Part shown: positions 16,123-25,570 of the stretch, piece after piece | Layout: every line of letters begins with the position of its first letter | Numbering within the stretch: the stretch's first letter is position 1 | Assembly (NCBI RefSeq): GCF_025685625.1 | Contig: NZ_JAGSYI010000005.1 | Coordinates: 124,001 to 188,000, forward strand | Origin: Acidicapsa acidisoli | GTDB lineage: Bacteria > Acidobacteriota > Terriglobia > Terriglobales > Acidobacteriaceae | Length of the DNA: 64,000 nucleotides | Direction of reading: 5' to 3' | The notes under the pieces: model-generated | What the model was told of the DNA's origin: nothing | Seen by the model: the letters and a program-made list of their open reading frames with translations, nothing else | Databases searched by the model: none | Made by a program: the position numbers and the translations under genes

Positions 16123-17055
16123 TTATTGCCAATCGGAAGCGATGCGGATGTTCTTTCTGGTGGTGAAAAAGCGGGCGAGGCAGTGTTTTTGATCGAAGCT
16201 CACGACGAAATCCTGGAGCGTGCCCGAGCCTACGTCGGCGACCGGGAAGTTGGGGATGATTTCGATGAAGGGCTTGTCGAAGGTGTGTCCCGCAAATTCG
16301 ACATCCTCATCGATCTTCCCGCCGAGAATGGGAAAGGTGCTGACCTGGGTGTGTCCACGAGCGACGACGTCGAGGCTTCCCTGGAACTTGAGGCTCTCCG
16401 CGACGCTCTCAGGAACGCATATTCCCTGACCGCCGGAGTCGATCTGGGCTTCGACTGGCTCGTTACCAATCTCCAATATGACGGTGGGGACGAGTCGCGA
16501 CATGTGGAGTGGGAGCACGTTTGGATCGCCGCTCTGCAGGGAGTCTCCAACGCTCAGGACGAGACGGTGCCGCGGATAGTCCAGGGTCATGAGCTCGTTC
16601 CGAAAGAGCCGGAAGCCGAGGATGCCGTCGTATGGTCCGACAGTGGTCAGCGCTGCATGAACGTCCGCATGTACGGATGGGAAGTCGACGCCAGCTACGG
16701 TGAGCTTCTGGATCGCTACGACATTGACGCCTTGGACATTCTGACCGCCCAGGTCGGTGAGGTGGCGGCGTTCGACGACCTGCAGGCCGAGCGTGGCGGC
16801 AAGAGCGGGCGTCACGATGGCGTCGGAGCTGGTTCCGGTGTCGATGATGAAGGTGAACGGTCCCTTGCCGTTGATCATGACTTTGACAAATGGGACTCCG
16901 TGCCGTAGTTCGAGCGGAGCGGAGGTGGCTCCTTTCGCGGGCGCGTAGGAATGCGGTGATGAGGATTGAGTTGACGGTTCCCCGGCGCCGCAGATCACGG
17001 AGGAAACTGCGATCGTCGCCCAGGCAAAGAAATCCCGCAAGCGCGGATGCTTCAT
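16123..17055 (-). CDS. Secreted retropepsin-like aspartyl protease family protein
   Basis: The protein has 310 residues, with a signal peptide (LRDFFAWATIAVSSVICGAG) at the N-terminus. Two aspartyl active-site-like motifs are seen: FIIDTGTSSDAIV near residue 75 and AQIDSGGQGICV near residue 195. This is the double-domain arrangement of bacterial pepsin/retropepsin-like proteins. The repeated VKVMINGKGPFTFIIDTG and VILEIGNEPVEAQIDSG layout supports an internal duplication. It would act in the periplasm or outside the cell as a peptidase, though the second site is DSG rather than DTG. AGGAA precedes the ATG at 17055. It is a single gene with its own promoter region, upstream of the dehydrogenase-transporter-kinase set on the same strand. 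Confidence 0.85.
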   Translation of the reverse strand: MKHPRLRDFFAWATIAVSSVICGAGEPSTQSSSPHSYAPAKGATSAPLELRHGVPFVKVMINGKGPFTFIIDTGTSSDAIVTPALAATLGLQVVERRHLTDLGGQNVQGVNVVAIQKLTVAGVDFPSVHADVHAALTTVGPYDGILGFRLFRNELMTLDYPRHRLVLSVGDSLQSGDPNVLPLHMSRLVPTVILEIGNEPVEAQIDSGGQGICVPESVAESLKFQGSLDVVARGHTQVSTFPILGGKIDEDVEFAGHTFDKPFIEIIPNFPVADVGSGTLQDFVVSFDQKHCLARFFTTRKNIRIASDWQ

Positions 17056-17111
17056 CGCGTTCCTTTCACGACATGATTTATGAGATTTTCTTTATACGTA
17101 CTCTTCACCAT

Positions 17112-17139
17112 TTTGTACTTCTTCATACAACTCCGTCAA
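17112..17139 (-). promoter_or_regulatory. Putative sigma-70-type promoter of the aspartyl protease gene
   Basis: On the minus strand TTGACG (complement of 17134-17139) and TACAAA (complement of 17112-17117) are separated by 16 bases, about 55 bases upstream of the ATG at 17055. The surrounding 150 bp are much richer in A+T than the neighbours. A nearby TATAAA closer to the gene is an alternative -10. Confidence 0.35.
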
Positions 17140-17261
17140 TTTTTATTTACATAACGATGTATTCATTGAACTTATTTTTATTTATTTCTGCACTTTTCTG
17201 AAGTTTGTTTGCAAATGCAACTATGCCGTTTTGGACGCGAGGATATCTCCGGAAAACAGAA

Positions 17262-17290
17262 CGGCCTGCCGAGGGATGCCCGGCAGGCCG
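17262..17290 (-). terminator. Intrinsic terminator of the GH3 gene
   Basis: A perfect 10-bp stem (CGGCCTGCCG at 17262-17271 against CGGCAGGCCG at 17281-17290) with a 9-base loop lies 28 bases after the stop of the GH3 gene. In the minus-strand direction the stem is followed by TTCTGTTTTCC, a fair U-tract. Confidence 0.75.
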
Positions 17291-17318
17291 TTGCGCTTGC
17301 TTGTTTTCGATTGGATTT

Positions 17319-19880
17319 CTACTCGACCGCGGTGAGACTGCCCTCCAGAGGCGTCGACTCGGAGGAGTCTCCGACGTGGATCAGGAACTTGCCGGGGTCC
17401 ATCTTCCAGTTCTTCGCGGACTCATCCCAGTAGGAGAAGGATCGCGCATCTAGATTGAGCGTGACATGTTTTGTTTCTCCGGGCGCGAGCCTGACTTTCT
17501 CGAAACCCTTCAATTCACGCTCGGGACGCTTCACTTTTGCGCCAGGTTCGGAGACATATAGTTGCGCAACTTCCGCGCCAGCCACGCTGCCGGTGTTGGT
17601 CACATCGAAGCTGACGGAGGCCGTGCCGCCGACCTTCACCGTTTGGGGTACGACAAGGTTTGCAAACGAAAACGTCGTGTAGCTTAGGCCGTATCCGAAG
17701 GGATAGAGCGCGTGTTTGCCGGTGGTTGTCCAATAGCGGTAGCCCACCATCAGACCGTCTTTGTAGTGGACGTGCTGCAGGCCGTCGGCTTCCTTGTGCG
17801 AGTAGTAATAGTCGTACGAGGGATTTTCCTTCCAGTCGCGGTCGAAGGTGACGGGGAGTTTGCCTTCGGGGTTTTGTTTACCGAGCAGGACTTCGGCGAT
17901 CGCGGTTCCGCCCTCCTGACCAGGGTAGTAAGTCATGAGCAAAGCTGGAACCTTGTCGAGCCAGCGGTGTGTATCGACTGCGCCGCCGCCGGTCAGTGTG
18001 ACCACAGTCTTCGGATTGGCCGCGGCGATGGCTTCAATGAGAGCATCCTGGCCCCAGGGCAACTCGAAGGTGCGATCATAGCCTTCGCTCTCCGTGTCGG
18101 CATCGAAGCCGATGGAGAGCACGACCGCGTCCGCTGTCTTCGCAAGGCGGAGTGCGTCGTCGGAGACAAGGCTGGACTCGGGAGCGAGACCCAAGGCGAG
18201 GCGCACGCCGGGAGTAAACGGCACGTAGTCGGCCACGATGTGAATGGGTTGACCAGCGGTAAGGTCGATGGTTGTGGAGAGCGGAATCTGGCCCTCGCGA
18301 TGGGGTTGATCGAGGAGTTGCTTGCCATCGACTTTGACGGTGAAGGAGTCTTCGCCGGATGCGGCGGCTAAGAGGAGATATCTGCCACTCTTCTCTGGCT
18401 TGTAAGTTGCGGTGTAGCGCAGGCTGCGTGGATTAGGATCTGTTGCATCCCACATTGCCTGCTTCAGATCATTGATCTGTCTCTGATGGCTTTCTTCTGC
18501 TTTACCGGAAAACTCGTGATTGGCGAAGGTTTCCACGCGTACATCGCCATCGAAGTTTGTGTTGCCGAAGATATCCGCTACGGTCGGCAGACCGCGCGCG
18601 TAGACAACGTTGGCACCTGACTGCGCAGCGAGATTGCTCAGGCCGGTGAGGATACTGACCGGATCAAATGCCTGCGCCTGCGACGAACCACCGCCGCCGG
18701 TAACTGCCGGCCAGGCGTCAGGTCCGATGACTGCAATGGTCTTGACCTTGCCCGGATCGAGCGGGAGGATATGTCCCTCGTTTTTGAGCAGGGTGAGGCT
18801 TTCGCGCGCGCCTGCGAGAGCCGCTGCGCGATCGGCGATCGAGTAAGTGGAAAGCGAGTCGACGTACTGAGAATGTGCGTCGGGGCCAATCCAGTTATAA
18901 CGCAGAGCTACGCGGAGCAGGCGCAGTATCTTGTCGTCGATGGTCGATTCTTTCACCTTGCCGGACTGCACCGCGGGCAGCAGTTCTTTCTTGTTCATGA
19001 ACTTGGCATAGGGCATTTCTAGATCGAGGCCGTTATTGGCTGCGCCGACGCCATCGTAAGTCGCGTCCCAGTCGGACATAAGAAGGCCTTGAAAGTTCCA
19101 TTCACCTTTGAGGACCTTGAGATTCAGGAACTCATTCTGCGTGGCGTGAACGCCGTTGAGCAGATTGTAGGAGTCCATGACCGCTGTGACCTTGGCTACT
19201 TTGACGGCGGCCTCAAATGCCGGGAGATACAGCTCGCGCAGAGTGCGTTCATCCACATCGGAACTTACATTGTGGCGATCGTACTCTTGATTGTTCGCGG
19301 CGAAGTGCTTCACAGTTGCGCTCACGCCCTGGGACTGCACGCCTTCGATGTAAGGAACCGCAAGGTGAGCATTGAGAAACGGGTCTTCGGATAAGTACTC
19401 GAAGTTGCGGCCGTTGACAGGCGAGCGCGCGATGTTGACACCGAGGGCCAGCAGGAAATGCACGCCGCGAGCACGGGCGTCGCGGCCGAGTCCTTCGCCT
19501 ACCTGGCGGGCGACGTCCGGGTCCCAGGTAGCGGCGAGTGCAGCACCACCGGCGTAGGCCGTGGTCGGCCCAAAGGTCCGGACGCCGAGCGGTCCATCCG
19601 ACATTTTGAGGCGCGGCAGGTCGACAGACGGGATCGCCTGGGTGTACATGCCGTCCGTTCCGCCGAGCAGATCGATTTTCTGTTCGAGGGTAAGTTTGGC
19701 CAGGATGGCGTGGGCGCGGGCTTCGATCTCCGGCGAGTCTGGAACCGGCCCGGAGATGGTTGATTGTGCAAGCAGCATGGAGCCGCGTTGTCCGGCTGGA
19801 AACAGACTCGAAGCCAGCAGCACAACGGCGAGAACCATTCGAAAAATCGTTTGAGTAGAGGTGTTACGTGATATCCGCAT
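17319..19880 (-). CDS. Exported GH3 beta-glycosidase with PA14 insert
   Basis: The protein has 853 residues from ATG 19880, beginning with a signal-type N-terminus (IFRMVLAVVLLASSLFPAG). The GH3 N-terminal barrel has KMSDGPLGVR, VKHFAANNQEYDRH and the nucleophile region LLMSDWDATYDG (the Asp of SDW). The second domain contains a PA14-like insert (SLRYTATYKPEKSGRYLLLAA, cut) and the C-terminus is a fibronectin-III-like domain ending LARSFSYWD-type (here DARSFSYWDESAKNW). This is the architecture of BglX-like beta-glucosidases and xylosidases that act on oligosaccharides in the periplasm. A start further upstream at 19991 is open but lacks a ribosome site and puts the signal peptide internal. 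It is divergent from TonB-dependent receptor 1, so uptake and hydrolysis are probably co-regulated. Confidence 0.92.
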   Translation of the reverse strand: MRISRNTSTQTIFRMVLAVVLLASSLFPAGQRGSMLLAQSTISGPVPDSPEIEARAHAILAKLTLEQKIDLLGGTDGMYTQAIPSVDLPRLKMSDGPLGVRTFGPTTAYAGGAALAATWDPDVARQVGEGLGRDARARGVHFLLALGVNIARSPVNGRNFEYLSEDPFLNAHLAVPYIEGVQSQGVSATVKHFAANNQEYDRHNVSSDVDERTLRELYLPAFEAAVKVAKVTAVMDSYNLLNGVHATQNEFLNLKVLKGEWNFQGLLMSDWDATYDGVGAANNGLDLEMPYAKFMNKKELLPAVQSGKVKESTIDDKILRLLRVALRYNWIGPDAHSQYVDSLSTYSIADRAAALAGARESLTLLKNEGHILPLDPGKVKTIAVIGPDAWPAVTGGGGSSQAQAFDPVSILTGLSNLAAQSGANVVYARGLPTVADIFGNTNFDGDVRVETFANHEFSGKAEESHQRQINDLKQAMWDATDPNPRSLRYTATYKPEKSGRYLLLAAASGEDSFTVKVDGKQLLDQPHREGQIPLSTTIDLTAGQPIHIVADYVPFTPGVRLALGLAPESSLVSDDALRLAKTADAVVLSIGFDADTESEGYDRTFELPWGQDALIEAIAAANPKTVVTLTGGGAVDTHRWLDKVPALLMTYYPGQEGGTAIAEVLLGKQNPEGKLPVTFDRDWKENPSYDYYYSHKEADGLQHVHYKDGLMVGYRYWTTTGKHALYPFGYGLSYTTFSFANLVVPQTVKVGGTASVSFDVTNTGSVAGAEVAQLYVSEPGAKVKRPERELKGFEKVRLAPGETKHVTLNLDARSFSYWDESAKNWKMDPGKFLIHVGDSSESTPLEGSLTAVE

Positions 19881-20210
19881 GTCCGCAAGAAGCGTAAACC
19901 TCTGGGCCGTCGGTTGGCAAAGATTTCCGGAGGAAAACAGTCTTGTGAAATTGGGATGAGAAGGATCCAGGTATCTGCACTTTCGCCGCATTCGGTCCCA
20001 TATCTACGCTTTGACTTCGCATTTGATTCGGCTGTCTAAGCCCCAGGTTCGAGTACGGCTGACATAGCCGGAATATAACGCGGAGCCTTCGTCTGTATTT
20101 CCCTTCTGAATTCCCTGGATAAGTGGTCTGTTTTGAGTAGTCCTGATAAAGGAGGGTTATCCAGCGATGCTGGAATTGCGCTATATATGCTGTTTCGCGA
20201 GGCTTTTTCC

Positions 20211-20229
20211 ATTGCATTTTTAATGCAAT
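20211..20229. promoter_or_regulatory. Perfect inverted repeat, candidate operator
   Basis: ATTGCATT (20211-20218) and AATGCAAT (20222-20229) are perfect complements around a TTT spacer. The position, about 180 bases before the TonB receptor start and 330 before the GH3 start, suits a shared regulator site. No cognate regulator is encoded next to it. Confidence 0.45.
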
Positions 20230-20312
20230 TGTCACTATGCTTACGAATGGAACCCACCAAACCAGCATTCTGTCGTAGCGGTAAATACCCAGAAAAGTAT
20301 TAATCCCGCTAT

Positions 20313-20328
20313 GTGCGCGCTTGCGCAC
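20313..20328. promoter_or_regulatory. Short GC-rich inverted repeat
   Basis: GTGCGC (20313-20318) and GCGCAC (20323-20328) flank a GCTT spacer about 85 bases upstream of the receptor start. It could be an operator half of the same control region or a small 5' leader hairpin. Confidence 0.3.
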
Positions 20329-20411
20329 TGGCAGTATCGCATCCGATTACCACTCTTTTCCGGAACGCGAACAGGAGCTACACACCCTGAAGTTTTTTGG
20401 AGGAAGCACGC

Positions 20412-23400
20412 ATGAAGCTAAGTGGTTTTCGCAGTTTCCGCAGTTCCCCTGGCATAGCAACTATGTTGCTTGCCTTGTTGTCGGCACTTCCAATCAGTGC
20501 CGGGGCTCAGACGTTTCGCGGCGCCATCAACGGCACGGTAACAGATCCGTCAGGCGCGGTCGTGGCCGGTGCGACGGTGGAAGCTGTGGAGACAGCTACC
20601 AACGCATCGCACAAATCCATCACCTCAAGCGCAGGTGAGTTTGCCTTCCCCGATATGCCGGTCGGCAGCTATACCGTCTCTGTCACCGCTTCCGGATTCA
20701 AACCCGAAAAGATCGACCAGGTACCTGTATCCGCAGGCGCTACTTATGCCCTTCCTGTAAAACTTGGCGTGGCTTCCGCTGGCGAAACGGTGGAAGTTAC
20801 GGCCAATTCACTTGCGGTCGATACGGTCACGGATACGCAATCGACGACGCTACCTGAGACAGTTGTGCAGAACTTACCCAACAGCGGTCGCGACTTTACG
20901 CAGATGCTGGCTCAGACTCCTGGATTTGCAGGACTTTCGACCGGCGGCGGCGGGGGCTACGCCAGCGTCAACGGAACCCGCACCAACTCAGTGAACTGGC
21001 AAATTGAGGGCACGGACAACAACGATCTCTGGTGGAATATCCCTGCTGTCAACCAGGGCGGAGTTTCGGCGATCGCAGGCGTCATTCTTCCTATCGACGC
21101 CATCGAGAACTTCTCCTTTGTGACTGCCGGTACGACCGATCTTGGCCGTAACTCGGGCGGCACAGCTAACCTTACGATCAAGTCCGGCACCAACGGCCTG
21201 CATGGATCGGCCTACTATTACAACCACAACGAGTTCTTCCAGCACTCCAATCCGTTTACCGGAGCGACAACGGAAACTCGCAATCAGCATTACGGTTTTT
21301 CGGTTGGTGGTCCAATTGTCAAAGATAGGCTGTTCTTCTTTCTGGCTGGGGAACATCAAGCGTTTCTGATCGGTGCGCAAGCAAAGGCGACTGAGCCTTC
21401 GGCCGCTTATCAAACCGAGGCTTATGCGATTCTGGATGCCTACGGCGTGCCGCACAATGCTGTCGCAGCAAATCTTTTGAACGGTAACGGCAGCCTGCCT
21501 GCACTATGGCCGGCGGTTGCATTGACCGGATCTGCGAATACCGATAACTACACGTCCACCGGCAATCTCACCGGGCACAGCTTCAACGGAATCGCCAAGC
21601 TCGACTATCAGCTCTCCCCGAGGGACCACATCGCGGCGAACTGGTTTGTCGGCCAGGGAACTCAGACGGCTCCGACTTCGTCTGAGCTGTACTACTACTT
21701 TGAAAATGCGCCTATTCATGTACAGAACTACTCTCTGGTAGAGAACCACGTCTTTTCGCCAAGCATCACTAACCAGATTTCTGCCGGTGTCAGCTACTTC
21801 AATCAGGCCTTCAGCGATGCCAATACAGCCCTCGATCCAATCGGGCTGGGATTGAATACCGGAGTTACCGATCCGGCACTGGGAGGCGCTCCGCATCTGA
21901 TCATCGGTCCAACGGGCGCAAGCTCTGGACTGACCGCGGGCGGAAGCGGGTTCGATCCACTTGGCGTGACTCCGCCCGAAGGTAGAAACGACATTACCGG
22001 GCATCTCGATGAAAACCTGAGCTGGATCAAGGGGGCTCACCAGATGCACTTTGGCGGCGAGTTCCGTCAGGCGCAGGTCGACGACTTTTACCAAACAGGC
22101 GAACGCGGCACGATTTACTTTGATGGAACGCAGGGACCATGGAATGCTACCGGTACAGCGTGCGCAAATCTACAGACCGTCACTCCGAGTGCAACTACGC
22201 TGGCAGCGCTTACCTCGGACCCGAATGCGTACTTTCTGGCGGACTTCCTAGCCGGATGTTTTGACCCGACTAACTCCGAAAACGTAGTCGGTGATCCTAA
22301 GCGTCAGGTCTTCGTCAACACTTTCTCGCTCTCCGGACAGGATCAATGGGAAGTGGCGAAGAACCTGAGCCTGAACTTTGGCGTCCGGTACGACTATGAA
22401 GGTCCGGTGCACTCGGACGAACCGAATCTTTCCATCTTCGATCCATCTCTTCCCTCTGGCCTTGCCGTGGCCGGTAAGGATGTGGCGAATATCTATCCGA
22501 AGTTCTGGGGCGGCGTGAGCCCTCGGATCGGATTCGCCTATCAGCCTTACAGGAACGACAGGACGGTGATCCGAGGCGGTTACGGCCTGTATTACGACTC
22601 CATCTACATGAAGTCGATTCTGGAGAACAATGGCGCACAGAACATCTCGGTCTTCGGTCCTGGACAAAACCCGGCCGGATCGGAACAGGTTGTACAGGCA
22701 CCCGGTCTTGCGAACACAGTGATCCAATCGGGTACTCCGATCTTCGAATCCTATGCCGATGCGCTCAACGGGCAGGGCGTGGTGAAGATCTCCACCTTCG
22801 ATCCCCACTTCCGTCCCGCCTACACACAGGAGTTTGACTTTAATATTCAGCAGAGCCTGACTCCTTCGGTCATCTTCCAGCTTGGGTATGTAGGAACCAA
22901 GGGAACCCATCTGCTCGGATTGTTCGACATCAACCCGGCGCTCCCAGGCTCCGCTGTTCAGGCGAACCCGAACCTGACGCGCCCTTACTACAGCCAGTTC
23001 CCTAACTTCTCGGTGATTGACGAGGCCCGCAGTAACCTGGGCTCGATTTACAGCTCCTTGCAAAGTTCGCTGCGTATTCAGAACTATCACCATCTGACTG
23101 CGCAACTGGCTTATACCTGGGGTCACGCGTTGGACTATGAGACTGGCTTCCTGCCATATGTTCCGCAGGACCCCGCAAACGAGAAGGGGGAATACGGCAA
23201 TTCCGACTTTGATGTGAGAAACACGGTAACCGGCTATCTGGATTACAGCATTCCGACATTCGGTCACACGAACCGGCTGGTGAAGGGTTGGGAGATCAAC
23301 TCCGGATTCTCCTTCCACGGTGGCGAGCCCTTCACGGTTGTATCTGCCTCCAACCCGAGCAACAACGGAGAAGGCGCCGACCGTGCGGTTCAGGTGATTG

Positions 23401-23795
23401 CCAATCCGACTGCCGGCGTCTCCCACTCCATCGTGAACGGCGTCGTTCAGTGGTTTCAACCCAACGCGTTTGTCGATGAACCGGAGACAACCACGGTAGG
23501 TCCTGCGGGCCCGAATACTTATTCGCCTACACGCCGAGGCCAGAACTACAACCCCGGCTACAACTCCGTGGATGTTTCGTTTATCAAGACGACGCAGATC
23601 AAGGAGCGGGTCAGCGCGCAGTTCCGCGCTGATGTATTCAATATCTTCAATCGCACCAACTACGAGCCGGTTGGCCTTCCAAGCGCTGGAGAATCCGGCG
23701 CGATTGGTTCAACCATCGGGGTGTACCTTGGCAACCCGGGAATCGGACCCGGCGAACCTTTGAATGCTGAGTTTGCCTTGAAGATTCTCTTCTAG
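20412..23795 (+). CDS. TonB-dependent receptor with carboxypeptidase-like N-domain (receptor 1)
   Basis: The protein has 1127 residues. A signal peptide (MLLALLSALPISAGAQ) is followed by a carboxypeptidase-regulatory-like beta-sandwich (AINGTVTDPSGAVVAGATVE, then GEFAFPDMPVGSYTVSVTA), then a plug region with VNGTRTNSVNWQIEGTDNND and a long outer-membrane barrel ending GEPLNAEFALKILF with the terminal aromatic residue. This Oar-like type is expanded in acidobacteria and is thought to import oligosaccharides or other bulky ligands with TonB energy. The start at ATG 20412 has GGAGGAAG 5 bases upstream. It is divergent from the GH3 gene, so a beta-linked oligosaccharide is the likely ligand, which is inference. 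Related to receptor 2 at 56285 but clearly distinct. Confidence 0.93.
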   Translation: MKLSGFRSFRSSPGIATMLLALLSALPISAGAQTFRGAINGTVTDPSGAVVAGATVEAVETATNASHKSITSSAGEFAFPDMPVGSYTVSVTASGFKPEKIDQVPVSAGATYALPVKLGVASAGETVEVTANSLAVDTVTDTQSTTLPETVVQNLPNSGRDFTQMLAQTPGFAGLSTGGGGGYASVNGTRTNSVNWQIEGTDNNDLWWNIPAVNQGGVSAIAGVILPIDAIENFSFVTAGTTDLGRNSGGTANLTIKSGTNGLHGSAYYYNHNEFFQHSNPFTGATTETRNQHYGFSVGGPIVKDRLFFFLAGEHQAFLIGAQAKATEPSAAYQTEAYAILDAYGVPHNAVAANLLNGNGSLPALWPAVALTGSANTDNYTSTGNLTGHSFNGIAKLDYQLSPRDHIAANWFVGQGTQTAPTSSELYYYFENAPIHVQNYSLVENHVFSPSITNQISAGVSYFNQAFSDANTALDPIGLGLNTGVTDPALGGAPHLIIGPTGASSGLTAGGSGFDPLGVTPPEGRNDITGHLDENLSWIKGAHQMHFGGEFRQAQVDDFYQTGERGTIYFDGTQGPWNATGTACANLQTVTPSATTLAALTSDPNAYFLADFLAGCFDPTNSENVVGDPKRQVFVNTFSLSGQDQWEVAKNLSLNFGVRYDYEGPVHSDEPNLSIFDPSLPSGLAVAGKDVANIYPKFWGGVSPRIGFAYQPYRNDRTVIRGGYGLYYDSIYMKSILENNGAQNISVFGPGQNPAGSEQVVQAPGLANTVIQSGTPIFESYADALNGQGVVKISTFDPHFRPAYTQEFDFNIQQSLTPSVIFQLGYVGTKGTHLLGLFDINPALPGSAVQANPNLTRPYYSQFPNFSVIDEARSNLGSIYSSLQSSLRIQNYHHLTAQLAYTWGHALDYETGFLPYVPQDPANEKGEYGNSDFDVRNTVTGYLDYSIPTFGHTNRLVKGWEINSGFSFHGGEPFTVVSASNPSNNGEGADRAVQVIANPTAGVSHSIVNGVVQWFQPNAFVDEPETTTVGPAGPNTYSPTRRGQNYNPGYNSVDVSFIKTTQIKERVSAQFRADVFNIFNRTNYEPVGLPSAGESGAIGSTIGVYLGNPGIGPGEPLNAEFALKILF

Positions 23796-23823
23796 CCAGC
23801 CGGGATAATCCGGTAATCAACGA

Positions 23824-23857
23824 GCGGTGTCCGGCGAACCGGACGCCGCTTTGTTTT
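23824..23857 (+). terminator. Intrinsic terminator of TonB receptor 1
   Basis: An 11-bp stem (GCGGTGTCCGG at 23824-23834 with CCGGACGCCGC at 23839-23849, one U-G pair) and a CGAA tetraloop are followed by TTTGTTTT. It lies 28 bases after the receptor stop. Confidence 0.85.
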
Positions 23858-23890
23858 GTCTTATGTCCGTAACTCGCCAGATGAAACAAG

Positions 23891-23917
23891 AAGGCCCTGC
23901 CACGATAGCAGGGCCTT
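23891..23917. terminator. Terminator between receptor 1 and the aminotransferase
   Basis: A perfect 10-bp stem AAGGCCCTGC / GCAGGGCCTT encloses a 7-base loop and has TTTTC on the plus side and TTCTTGTTTC on the minus side. It lies 19 bases past the stop of the minus-strand aminotransferase gene, so it mainly ends that transcript and also backs up the terminator at 23824. Confidence 0.8.
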
Positions 23918-23936
23918 TTCCGTGCTTGCTGAGCAG

Positions 23937-25157
23937 TTACGAGAGGTAGGCGAAGGGCGTTTCCCTCATGCGCTCGTGGATCGGTTGAGGTTCCAGGCCG
24001 GCGGTTGATCCGCTCATCACTTCCTTGAAGGTCTTCTGGAAGACGGCCATCTCTTCGCGGGAGCCGACGGTGACGCGAACGCAGTTGGGCCATGCCGGCC
24101 AGATGCGCCCTATGTAGACATCCTTCTGGGCCATGGCGGCGTAGACCTCTTTACCGGGGCGGCGAACGTCGAGCATGAAGCAGTTGCTCACGGACGGCGT
24201 GGCATGGTAGCCCTCGCTCTTGAGCCACGCGAGATTTTCGGCGCGAATTTCGCCGATGAGCTTCTTGCGGGTGGGCACCAGATCGGTATCGATGAGACTG
24301 GCTTTGGCTGCGGCAATGGCGGTGATGGGCATGGAGTTCTGGCCTCCGAAGGTGGCGATCTGCTTCAGCAGGTCGGGGCGTCCGATGGCGAAGCCCATGC
24401 GAATGCCAGCCATTCCGTAGAGCTTCGAGAAGGTGCGCAGAACAATCACATCCTTGCCGTCCTTGACGAAATCAAGCGACGGTTGGGCATCGGAGAGGTG
24501 AATATAGGCCTCGTCGATCAGGATGACAGTTCCCTTCGGAGCTTTGGAGACCAGATACTCGACATCCTCGCGACTGGTGACCGTGCCGGTCGGATTGTTG
24601 GGATTGCAGAGGTAGATAACACCCGGTGTGGTCGATGCGGCCAGCATGGCCTTCACATCGTGCGTGGCGGCGCCTTTGGGATCGAGCAGCGGAACTTTGA
24701 TGATGGGAGCGCCGGAGATATTCGCAGCCCACATCGGAGCTTCATAGCCTGGATCAGCGATTACGAGTGGCTTGTCCTTGGAGGTAAAGGCCAGCACGGT
24801 GAAATGCAACGGCTCACTGGAGCCGGCATAGACATCGACATAGCTGGGATCGAAGCCTTCCATTTTGGCGAAGGTCTCGCCGAGTTCCATCTGCATGGGG
24901 AACTCGTAGCGGCCGCCTTTGGGGATAATCTCGGCAATCGCCTTGCGCGCGGACTCCGATGGGCCGAGGGGATTCTCGTTGGCGTCGATGTGGATGCCTT
25001 TGTTCGGATCGGCAAATTTAGGACGCTGGGCGAAAGCGAGGCGGGATTCAGTTAGGACGGGGACCGAGGCGAGAGCCGAAGTGGCTGCGGCGATACGCAG
25101 GAAGTTACGGCGAGACAGGCCGCTACAGGCGACAGGATCGAGAATGGGAGTTTGCAT
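23937..25157 (-). CDS. Tat-exported aminotransferase, HisC-like fold type I
   Basis: The protein has 406 residues with a twin-arginine signal (LSRRNFLRIAAATSALA, Arg16-Arg17) followed by a full PLP aminotransferase like histidinol-phosphate aminotransferase: IHIDANENPLGPSESARKAI, YLCNPNNPTGTV, ILIDEAYIHL, and the PLP-lysine region VLRTFSKLYGMAGIRMGF. The PLP-binding residues expected of the family are present, so it should be active. Export in folded form with cofactor is what Tat is for, so a periplasmic role is implied, unlike cytoplasmic HisC. A non-biosynthetic role, perhaps in peptidoglycan or exogenous amino acid turnover, is possible. It is divergent from the SSS symporter with 413 bp between. 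No histidine genes are near. Confidence 0.88.
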   Translation of the reverse strand: MQTPILDPVACSGLSRRNFLRIAAATSALASVPVLTESRLAFAQRPKFADPNKGIHIDANENPLGPSESARKAIAEIIPKGGRYEFPMQMELGETFAKMEGFDPSYVDVYAGSSEPLHFTVLAFTSKDKPLVIADPGYEAPMWAANISGAPIIKVPLLDPKGAATHDVKAMLAASTTPGVIYLCNPNNPTGTVTSREDVEYLVSKAPKGTVILIDEAYIHLSDAQPSLDFVKDGKDVIVLRTFSKLYGMAGIRMGFAIGRPDLLKQIATFGGQNSMPITAIAAAKASLIDTDLVPTRKKLIGEIRAENLAWLKSEGYHATPSVSNCFMLDVRRPGKEVYAAMAQKDVYIGRIWPAWPNCVRVTVGSREEMAVFQKTFKEVMSGSTAGLEPQPIHERMRETPFAYLS

Positions 25158-25570
25158 CGATGTGACTCCTGAAAGACAAGATAGGTGAAATAGAGCGCAG
25201 AGGGGGCGCGGAGGCGTGGCCTGACAGAAAGGACGGAACAGGTTGGACTGGTTCCATACTTCAAGGTAGCGTTAGATGGCAAGTATGACAAGAAGGAAAT
25301 CGGAAAGAACTTCCAAGCGGCGGAATCTCGTGCTAGTCTTGGTGCGGTAAACGATTTCCCGAACAGAAACGGGCCTCGAAATGGCCCTCCAGGGGAGCGA
25401 TCATCCGCAAGTTCTTTCTCTCGTCGCAAGTTGGAAATGGTTTTCGCGGGGGCCGAGGCACGGATACGCGATCGGCACCTCATTTCGCTTGACAGGTATG
25501 CAGGTAAACCCATTTACTAAGACGGCGTCTCCGGCTATCCGGAACAAATCGCTCCCACGCAGGTGATCGA
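25158..25570. promoter_or_regulatory. Divergent promoter region, aminotransferase and SSS operon
   Basis: No gene is seen in these 413 bp. A candidate promoter for the symporter is TTGACA (25489-25494) with TTTACT (25513-25518) at 18 bases. The spacer and -10 contain the inverted repeat GTAAA-CCCA-TTTAC (25504-25517), a possible operator overlapping the -10 element. The ribosome site AGGTG is just before the ATG at 25571. Confidence 0.4.

Larger units (their letters stand above)
19881..20411. promoter_or_regulatory. Divergent control region between GH3 and TonB receptor genes
   Basis: This 531-bp non-coding region separates two divergent polysaccharide-use genes. It holds at least two clear inverted repeats (20211-20229 and 20313-20328). 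A small minus-strand frame crosses it but has no ribosome site and an unnatural composition. The last bases carry the GGAGGAAG ribosome site of the receptor gene. Confidence 0.55.

Noticed and set aside
19864-20328. A 154-codon minus-strand frame in the GH3/receptor control region.
   Set aside because: It has no ribosome site and no recognisable domain, and lies over the GH3 start and inverted repeats.
22248-23459. A 403-codon minus-strand frame inside TonB receptor 1.
   Set aside because: Antisense shadow of the receptor; it has no family match or SD.
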